64,000 nt of DNA from Streptomyces sp. KL109B (GTDB lineage: Bacteria; Actinomycetota; Actinomycetes; Streptomycetales; Streptomycetaceae): contig NZ_JASERL010000005.1 in the NCBI RefSeq assembly GCF_030766935.1, positions 372,001-436,000 of the forward strand, written 5' to 3'. A program made the translations under genes and the position numbers. The notes under the pieces were generated by a model. That model saw nothing but the letters and a program-made list of their open reading frames with translations, did no database searches and was not told where the DNA came from. Within the stretch, counting starts at the first letter, position 1. Each line of letters begins with the position of its first letter. Below, piece after piece: positions 58,859 through 64,000 of this stretch.

Positions 58859-60466
58859 ATGCCGATGGACAGGCCGGACACACCGAATACGCCGAATACT
58901 CCGAACTCGCCGAACCCGCCGAACCCGCCGAACTCGCCGAACTCGCCGAACTCCGACGCGGCGGCGTGGCTGCGCGTCTGGAGTCACCGCGAGGACCTGC
59001 TCAGGGTCGCCCGGCGCAGATCCATGACTCCGGAGGACGCCGAGGACGCGGTGCACGAGGCGATGCTGCGGGCGGCGGAGCGGCCGGGGCTCGACGACGA
59101 GCGGCTCGGCGGGTGGCTGACGACCGTGACGATGCGGCTGTGCGTCGACCGGTACCGGCAGGTCAGGCGGGAGGCCGAGGTGCATCGCAGCCCGACCCTC
59201 CGGGTGCCGGGGCCGGTGCCGGTCGAGGAGGCCGTGTGCGATCGGGACGAGGCGCGGTGGCTGGCAGCGCGCAGTGCGCAGTTGCCTCAGCGGCAGGCGG
59301 AGGCGTTGCGGTTGAAGGCCGAGGGGCTCGATGTGGGGGAGGTGGCGGTGCGGATGCGGCTCGGGTACCGCACCGTCGAGTCGTTGCTCGCGCGGGCGCG
59401 GCGGACGTTGCGGGCGACGTTGGCCGGGACGTTGGGGTTGGGGTTGGTTGTGTGGGGGCGGGCGAAGGTGATCGGGGGTGGGGCGGCGCAGGCGGTGTTG
59501 GTGTCGTCGGCGACGGTGGGGGTGGTGGTGGCGGGGTATGTGGTGCCGGGTGGGGGTGGTGCCGCTGGTGCCAACCCGGGCGTGGGCCCTGGTGTTCGGG
59601 CCGAGCCGGGTCCCGGTTCCAGTTCCGGTGCCGCCGGGCGGGTGGTGGCCGAGCCGGGGGTGGTGGAGTCGTCCACGGGGCGGGTCACCGGGGTTGTTCC
59701 TCGTGGGCGTGAGGTTCGGGATGTGTCGGCGACGGCGACGGCGCGGGCGCCGGGGTGGCGGGAATCGGGTGATGTGGTGGGCCTGCGCCCGCGGTTGGCG
59801 TTGCCGTCGGTGACGTTGCTGGGCCTCACGATCTCGCTGCCCGCGCTTCTGCCTACGCCGCGGGGCTCTGCCCCGGACCCCGCGCCTCAATCGCCGGCGG
59901 GGCTTGATTTGCCCACGTCACCCCCAGAACCCCTTGATTTGCCTCGCTCGCCGACGAGGCTTGAATTGCCCACGTCACCCCCAGAACCCCTTGATTTGCC
60001 TCGCTCACCGACGAGGCTTGATTTGCCCACATCACCCCCAGAACCCCTTGAATTGCCCCGCTCGCCGGCGGGGCTTGATTTGCCCACATCACCCCCCGCA
60101 CCGCTTGATTTGCCTCGCTCGCCGACGAGGCTTGATTTGCCCACGTCACCCCCAGAACCGCTTGAATTGCCCACATCACCCCCCGCACCGCTTGAATTGC
60201 CTCGCTCACCGGCGAGGCTTGATTTGTTCGATTCGCCGCACGCGACCAGGTCGCCACCAACCCCACCCCCCGCTCCCCCTTCCCCGAGGACCCCCGAAAA
60301 AAAGTCCGCCCCCATTGCGACGGACCGGCCCTCCCTCCCCGTAGAGCACATGTCAGAAGTGCGTCGCGGTGACGGGCGGAGGGGGAGCGGGTGGGGGTTG
60401 AGATCCGGGTGGAAGGGCTTGCCAAGTCGTTCGGGCGGCAGCTCGTCTGGCGGGATGTTTCGCTGA
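58859..60466 (+). CDS. ECF-like sigma factor with expanded repeat tail
   Basis: This 535-aa reading has a Pro-Asn repeat (about 8-32) at the N-terminus. Sigma region 2 follows (DLLRVARRRSMTPEDAEDAVHE ... LTTVTMRLCVDRYRQ), then region 4 (LPQRQAEALRLKAEGLDVGEVAVRM, TVESLLARARRTLR). A hydrophobic segment near 200-235 could be a membrane helix. From residue about 333 it reads into a GC-rich intergenic-type element and a 19-aa proline-rich repeat. It then overlaps the next gene by 76 bases. The native gene may end earlier and the tail may be a run-on. Confidence 0.78.
   Translation: MPMDRPDTPNTPNTPNSPNPPNPPNSPNSPNSDAAAWLRVWSHREDLLRVARRRSMTPEDAEDAVHEAMLRAAERPGLDDERLGGWLTTVTMRLCVDRYRQVRREAEVHRSPTLRVPGPVPVEEAVCDRDEARWLAARSAQLPQRQAEALRLKAEGLDVGEVAVRMRLGYRTVESLLARARRTLRATLAGTLGLGLVVWGRAKVIGGGAAQAVLVSSATVGVVVAGYVVPGGGGAAGANPGVGPGVRAEPGPGSSSGAAGRVVAEPGVVESSTGRVTGVVPRGREVRDVSATATARAPGWRESGDVVGLRPRLALPSVTLLGLTISLPALLPTPRGSAPDPAPQSPAGLDLPTSPPEPLDLPRSPTRLELPTSPPEPLDLPRSPTRLDLPTSPPEPLELPRSPAGLDLPTSPPAPLDLPRSPTRLDLPTSPPEPLELPTSPPAPLELPRSPARLDLFDSPHATRSPPTPPPAPPSPRTPEKKSAPIATDRPSLPVEHMSEVRRGDGRRGSGWGLRSGWKGLPSRSGGSSSGGMFR
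59853..59902. repeat. Streptomyces interspersed element at the edge of the repeat tail
   Basis: GCGGGGCTCTGCCCCGGACC and GCGCCTCAATCGCCGGCGGG are parts of a common Streptomyces intergenic sequence with the hairpin GGGGCTCTGCCCC. It joins the sigma-factor body to the 57-bp repeat array. It suggests that intergenic DNA was captured in the reading frame. Confidence 0.65.
59903..60230 (+). repeat. 57-bp in-frame tandem repeat, about five copies
   Basis: Units start at 59903, 59960, 60017, 60074 and 60131; the last has a 30-bp extra sub-unit, and a partial copy follows at 60218. Each encodes 19 residues of the form LDLPTSPPEPLDLPRSPTR. The sub-elements cttgatttgcccac and cgacgagg resemble the edge of the neighbouring interspersed element, so the array probably arose from it. 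Confidence 0.92.
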
Positions 60467-61335
60467 CGCTGCCCGCCGGGGAGATCTCGGTGCTGCTCGG
60501 CCCCTCGGGGACGGGGAAGTCCGTGTTCCTGAAGACGCTCGTGGGGCTGCTGAAGCCGGACCGTGGGTCCGTCGCCGTCGCGGGGCGTGACATCACGCGG
60601 CTGCGCGAGCACGAACTGTACGACGTGCGGCGGTTGTTCGGCGTGATGTTCCAGGACGGCGCGCTGTTCGGGTCGATGAGCCTCTTCGACAACATCGCGT
60701 TTCCGTTGCGCGAGCACACCCACAAGAGCGAGGGCGAGATTCGGCGGCTGGTCCTGGAGAAGATGGACATGGTGGGGCTGCTGGGCGCCGAGGAGAAGCT
60801 GCCCGGGGAGATCTCCGGCGGGATGCGCAAGCGCGCGGGGCTCGCGCGGGCGCTGATGCTGGATCCGCAGATCGTGCTGTGCGACGAGCCGGACTCCGGG
60901 CTCGATCCCGTACGGGTCGCGTACATCAGCCAGTTGATCGTCGACCTGAACGCGCGGACCGGCGCCACGTTCCTCATCGTGACGCACGACATCGCGTCGG
61001 CCCGCACCGTCCCCGACAACATCGGCCTGCTGTTCCGGCGCGAGCTGGTGCTGTTCGGGCCGCGCGAGCGGTTGTTGACCAGTGATGAGGCGGTGGTGCG
61101 GCAGTTCCTCGACGGGCGTACGGAGGGTCCGATCGGGATGGCGGAGGAGAAGGACGCCGCGCTCGTCGAGGAGGAGTTGGCGCGGATCGCCGAGGTCGCC
61201 CACAGCGGTGCCGAAACCACTCGTACCCCTCCCCCGCGGCTGCTTCCCGGGCCCGGCATCGTCCGGCCGGCCCGCTGGGAGGAGATCGCGCGGCGCGAGG
61301 CCGAGGCGCATCCGCGTCAGGGGGCGGGCGCATGA
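60391..61335 (+). CDS. Mce-system ABC ATPase (MlaF/Mkl-like)
   Basis: This is a 314-aa ABC ATPase. Walker A is GPSGTGKS (about 36-43), signature ISGGMRKR, Walker B IVLCDEPDSGLDP and the H-loop VTHDI. The extended C-terminus after about 250 is typical of Mkl-like proteins. It energises lipid or sterol import with two YrbE permeases and Mce proteins. GGAGGGGGAG lies before the GTG. The start lies inside the sigma-like reading frame. The stop overlaps the next ATG. Confidence 0.94.
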   Translation: MGVEIRVEGLAKSFGRQLVWRDVSLTLPAGEISVLLGPSGTGKSVFLKTLVGLLKPDRGSVAVAGRDITRLREHELYDVRRLFGVMFQDGALFGSMSLFDNIAFPLREHTHKSEGEIRRLVLEKMDMVGLLGAEEKLPGEISGGMRKRAGLARALMLDPQIVLCDEPDSGLDPVRVAYISQLIVDLNARTGATFLIVTHDIASARTVPDNIGLLFRRELVLFGPRERLLTSDEAVVRQFLDGRTEGPIGMAEEKDAALVEEELARIAEVAHSGAETTRTPPPRLLPGPGIVRPARWEEIARREAEAHPRQGAGA

Positions 61336-62102
61336 GCCTGTCGCCCACCGCGGGGCTGCGGCACGCGGGCGGACTGTTCGCACTGGCCCTCGATGTGCTG
61401 CGGATGCTGCCCAAACGGCCGTTCCAGGCAAGGGAGTTCATTCAGCAGGCGTGGTTCGTGGCGAGTGTGACGATCGTGCCGACCGCACTCGTGTCGATCC
61501 CCTTCGGGGCCGTCATCGCGCTGCAGATCGGGAGCCTGACCCGGCAGCTCGGCGCGCAGTCCTTCGCCGGTGCCGCCTCGGTGCTCGCGGTGCTGCGGGA
61601 GGCCTCGCCGATCGTGACGGCGCTGCTGATCGCGGGCGCGGGCGGCACGGCGATCTGCGCGGACCTCGGGGCGCGGAAGATCCGTGAGGAGATCGACGCG
61701 ATGCGGGTGCTCGGCATCGACCCGGTGCACCGGCTGGTGGTGCCGCGGGTCCTCGCCTCGATGGTGGTCGCGGTGCTGCTGAACGGGCTGGTGTCGGTGG
61801 TGGGTGTCGCGGGTGGCTATGTCTTCAATGTCCTTCTGCAGAACGGGACTCCGGGCGCCTATCTCGCCTCCTTCACCACGCTCGCGCAGCTCTCCGACCT
61901 GTGGGCGGCGGAGGTCAAGGCGCTGGTGTTCGGGGCCATCGCCGCGATCGTCGCCTCGTACAAGGGGCTCACCGCGAAAGGCGGGCCGAAGGGGGTGGGG
62001 GACGCGGTGAACCAGTCCGTGGTCATCACGTTCATGCTGCTCTTCGTCACGAACTTCGTGCTGACGGCGGTGTACTTCCAGGCCGTCCCGCAGCGGGGGT
62101 AG
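61332..62102 (+). CDS. MlaE/YrbE-family permease A
   Basis: This 256-aa membrane protein has about five to six helices and the MlaE segments EASPIVTALLIAGAGGTAI and GARKIREEIDAMRVLGIDP. It is one of the two permease subunits of an Mce transporter. Its ATG overlaps the ATPase stop. The second permease starts 3 bases after its stop. Confidence 0.94.
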   Translation: MSLSPTAGLRHAGGLFALALDVLRMLPKRPFQAREFIQQAWFVASVTIVPTALVSIPFGAVIALQIGSLTRQLGAQSFAGAASVLAVLREASPIVTALLIAGAGGTAICADLGARKIREEIDAMRVLGIDPVHRLVVPRVLASMVVAVLLNGLVSVVGVAGGYVFNVLLQNGTPGAYLASFTTLAQLSDLWAAEVKALVFGAIAAIVASYKGLTAKGGPKGVGDAVNQSVVITFMLLFVTNFVLTAVYFQAVPQRG

Positions 62103-62105
62103 CGG

Positions 62106-62900
62106 ATGCGGTGGCTGGAAGGACTCGGCGTACAACTCGTCTTCTACGGGCGGGCGTTGGCGTGGACGCCGCGGACGCTGCGCCGGTACAAGAGGGAGAT
62201 TCTGCGGCTGCTCGCCGAGGTGAGTTTCGGGCGGGGAGCGCTCGCCGTGATCGGCGGCACCGTCGGCGTGATCGCGTTCCTGTCGTTCTTCACCGGCACG
62301 GAGGTGGGACTTCAGGGGTACGCGGCGCTGCAACAGCTCGGCACCTCGAACTTCGTGGCGTTCCTCTCCGCGTACTTCAACACCCGGGAGATCGCCCCGC
62401 TGGTGGCCGGTCTCGCGCTGTCGGCGACGGTCGGCGCCGGGTTCACGGCGCAGCTCGGCGCGATGCGGATCAATGAGGAGACGGACGCGCTTGAGGTCAT
62501 GGGCGTCCCGTCGTTGCCGTATCTGGTGACGACGCGGATGATCGCGGGGTTCGTGGCCGTGATTCCGCTGTACGTGATCGGGCTGCTGTCGTCGTATCTC
62601 GCCGCGCGGACCATCACCACCTTCTACTACGGGCAGTCGGCGGGCACGTACGACCAGTACTTCCACCAGTATCTGCCGCCGGTCGACGTGCTGTGGTCGT
62701 TCGGGAAGGTGCTGGTCTTCGCCGTCGTGATCATCCTGGTGCACTGCTTCTACGGCTACTACGCGCGCGGGGGCCCGGCGGGCGTCGGGGTGGCGGTGGG
62801 GCGGGCCGTGCGGACCTCGATCGTGGCGATCAACGTCGTCGACTTCTTTCTGTCCCTTGCCATTTGGGGCGCGACCACGACCGTACGGATCGCGGGGTGA
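62106..62900 (+). CDS. MlaE/YrbE-family permease B
   Basis: This 264-aa membrane protein has the paired MlaE motifs REIAPLVAGLALSATVGAGF and LGAMRINEETDALEVMGVP. It is the second permease of the Mce system, lying between permease A and the first Mce protein. Confidence 0.94.
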   Translation: MRWLEGLGVQLVFYGRALAWTPRTLRRYKREILRLLAEVSFGRGALAVIGGTVGVIAFLSFFTGTEVGLQGYAALQQLGTSNFVAFLSAYFNTREIAPLVAGLALSATVGAGFTAQLGAMRINEETDALEVMGVPSLPYLVTTRMIAGFVAVIPLYVIGLLSSYLAARTITTFYYGQSAGTYDQYFHQYLPPVDVLWSFGKVLVFAVVIILVHCFYGYYARGGPAGVGVAVGRAVRTSIVAINVVDFFLSLAIWGATTTVRIAG

Positions 62901-62907
62901 GCGGCGC

Positions 62908-62952
62908 GTGAGAGCACTCAGCGTGAGAGCACTCAGCATGAGAGCACTCCAA
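62908..62952 (+). repeat. 15-bp tandem repeat at the Mce gene start
   Basis: Three units, GTGAGAGCACTCAGC twice and ATGAGAGCACTCCAA, each carry a start codon and encode (M/V)RALS or MRALQ. The gene therefore has three equivalent in-frame starts. Confidence 0.92.
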
Positions 62953-64000
62953 CTGCGCTTGTACGGGCTGGTGTTCATCGTCGTGCTCGGGCTTCTGGTG
63001 GGGCTGTCCGTCGCCGCGTACGAGCAGCGGTTCACGCCCGTTGTACGTATAACCCTGGAGGCGGACTCGATCGGCAACCAGCTCGACGAGCGGGCCGACG
63101 TCAAGCTGCGCGGCGTGCTCGTCGGCGAGGTGCGGTCGGTGCGGGCCGACGGGGCGAAGGCGACGCTCGGGCTCGCGCTGAAGCCGGAGCACGTCGCGGC
63201 GATCCCCGGCGACGTGCACGCGCGGCTGCTGCCGAAGACGCTGTTCGGCGAGAAGTACGTGGACCTGGTCGCCCCCGAGCACGCGAAAGGGCGGTCCATT
63301 CGTGCGGGTGACGTGATCACGCAGGACCGGACGCGGGTCGGCACCGAGGTGCAGCGGCTGCTCGACGATCTCCTGCCGTTGCTGCGGGCCGTGCGGCCCG
63401 CCGAACTCAACGCCACGCTCAGCGCGTTCGCGGGGGCGCTGGAAGGGCGCGGCGACCGGATCGGCGACAACCTCACGCGCGTCGCCGACTACCTGCGCGC
63501 ACTCAACCCGCACCTGCCGGCCCTCAGCGAGGACATCACACGGCTCGCCGACGTCGCCGATGTGTACGGGGACGCGGCGCCCGACCTCCTCGACACCCTG
63601 CGCAACACCGTCACCACGAGCCGCACGCTGGTCGAGAAGCGGGACCGGCTCGCGTCCGCGCTCGCCGCGACGACCGGTGTCGCGGGCACGGCAGAGGGCT
63701 TCCTCGACAGGAACGGCGACCGTCTCATCACCGTGAACCGCGTCGCCCGCCCCACGCTTGATCTGCTCGCCCGCTACGCGCCCGAGTACCCGTGCCTCCT
63801 CGACGGTCTTGTGACGCAGGACAAGCTGTCCCAGAAGGTGTTCGCGGGTGGCCGGATGCACATCACGTTGGAGGTCGTACAGCCCCAGCAGCCGTACCGG
63901 CCGGGCGAGGAGCCGCGCTACGGCGCCCGTACCGGGCCCGACTGCCACGGCCTTCCGCACCCCGAGGTGCCTTCGCCGAGCATCCAGCACGAGGACGGTT
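62908..64000 (+). CDS. Mce-family protein, first of the operon (truncated by window end)
   Basis: The 364 visible residues comprise one N-terminal membrane helix (LYGLVFIVVLGLLVGLSVA), the Mce/MlaD beta-barrel domain (about 45-125, with RGVLVGEVRS and LFGEKYVDL), and the long helical domain. It should bind hydrophobic substrate outside the membrane. The 3' end is cut off. The start is ambiguous because a 15-bp unit containing the start codon is tripled (GTG 62908, GTG 62923, ATG 62938); I take the first. Confidence 0.92.
   Translation, partial: MRALSVRALSMRALQLRLYGLVFIVVLGLLVGLSVAAYEQRFTPVVRITLEADSIGNQLDERADVKLRGVLVGEVRSVRADGAKATLGLALKPEHVAAIPGDVHARLLPKTLFGEKYVDLVAPEHAKGRSIRAGDVITQDRTRVGTEVQRLLDDLLPLLRAVRPAELNATLSAFAGALEGRGDRIGDNLTRVADYLRALNPHLPALSEDITRLADVADVYGDAAPDLLDTLRNTVTTSRTLVEKRDRLASALAATTGVAGTAEGFLDRNGDRLITVNRVARPTLDLLARYAPEYPCLLDGLVTQDKLSQKVFAGGRMHITLEVVQPQQPYRPGEEPRYGARTGPDCHGLPHPEVPSPSIQHEDG

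Overview
The window is chromosomal DNA from a Streptomyces. Reasons: very high GC with third-position GC bias, GTG/TTG starts, GTGA/ATGA-coupled operons, a conservon, an XRE/DUF397/ATPase regulatory set, a ydaO-type RNA ahead of a cell-wall hydrolase, a subtilisin-inhibitor gene and a TTA leucine codon in a biosynthetic gene. From memory (not checked), the order phosphofructokinase - urease - biotin genes resembles the SCO12xx region of S. coelicolor. No insertion sequence, prophage gene or CRISPR array was seen.

Region 1 (about 0.1-7.7 kb) is the edge of a natural-product locus. On the minus strand a P450 heads an L-prolyl-carrier dehydrogenase, an L-proline adenylating enzyme, a free-standing carrier protein, a KAS III-like acyltransferase and a degenerate SGNH protein. 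A catalytically intact SGNH paralogue and an SCO6745-family protein converge on them from the plus strand. The adenylase, carrier and dehydrogenase are the known set that turns proline into pyrrole-2-carboxyl thioester. The KAS III-like protein and the SGNH pair suggest a transfer or release step, but no chain-building enzyme is inside the window. Region 2 (7.8-15.6 kb) has an Ada/AlkA DNA-repair fusion, a DHA2-type exporter and an uncharacterised four-gene operon: lipid-kinase-like protein, ferritin-like diiron protein, AMP-dependent ligase and methyltransferase. An aberrant tRNA-like gene follows at 15.67 kb.

Region 3 (15.8-34.2 kb) is mostly ordinary Streptomyces chromosome: a DUF6397 regulator, an extra roadblock protein, an F420/PPOX enzyme, a conservon (sensor kinase, roadblock, DUF742, GTPase), an MHYT membrane protein, a fatty-acid desaturase, an SNF2 helicase coupled to a SWIM protein, an acyl-CoA dehydrogenase divergent from a TetR regulator, and peptide deformylase. 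Between the last two lies 657 bases of non-coding DNA with a 56-bp tandem repeat. Region 4 (34.3-43 kb) holds murT-gatD (lipid II amidation), a phosphofructokinase, a CtaG-like protein, a subtilisin-type inhibitor, an acyltransferase, a sugar-epimerase-like protein and a secreted tripeptidyl aminopeptidase.

Region 5 (43.1-47.8 kb) is a complete urease operon ureABCFGD with a GlnR-like box upstream. Next come an orphan Phd/YefM antitoxin, a ClpP paralogue whose catalytic His is replaced by Asp, a small partner protein, and a c-di-AMP-type riboswitch ahead of an NlpC/P60 hydrolase. Region 6 (50.4-58.7 kb) contains a membrane protein, the ATPase/XRE/DUF397 triad, and the biotin genes (bioF divergent from bioB-bioA-bioD), followed by a coupled hotdog-like protein and a methyltransferase. 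Region 7 (58.9-64 kb) has an ECF-like sigma factor with an expanded proline-rich tail and the start of an Mce lipid-uptake operon (ATPase, two YrbE permeases, first Mce protein cut by the window end).

A recurring feature is the number of short tandem repeats (units of 6, 9, 12, 15, 18, 22, 56 and 57 bp), many at gene ends or in linkers.
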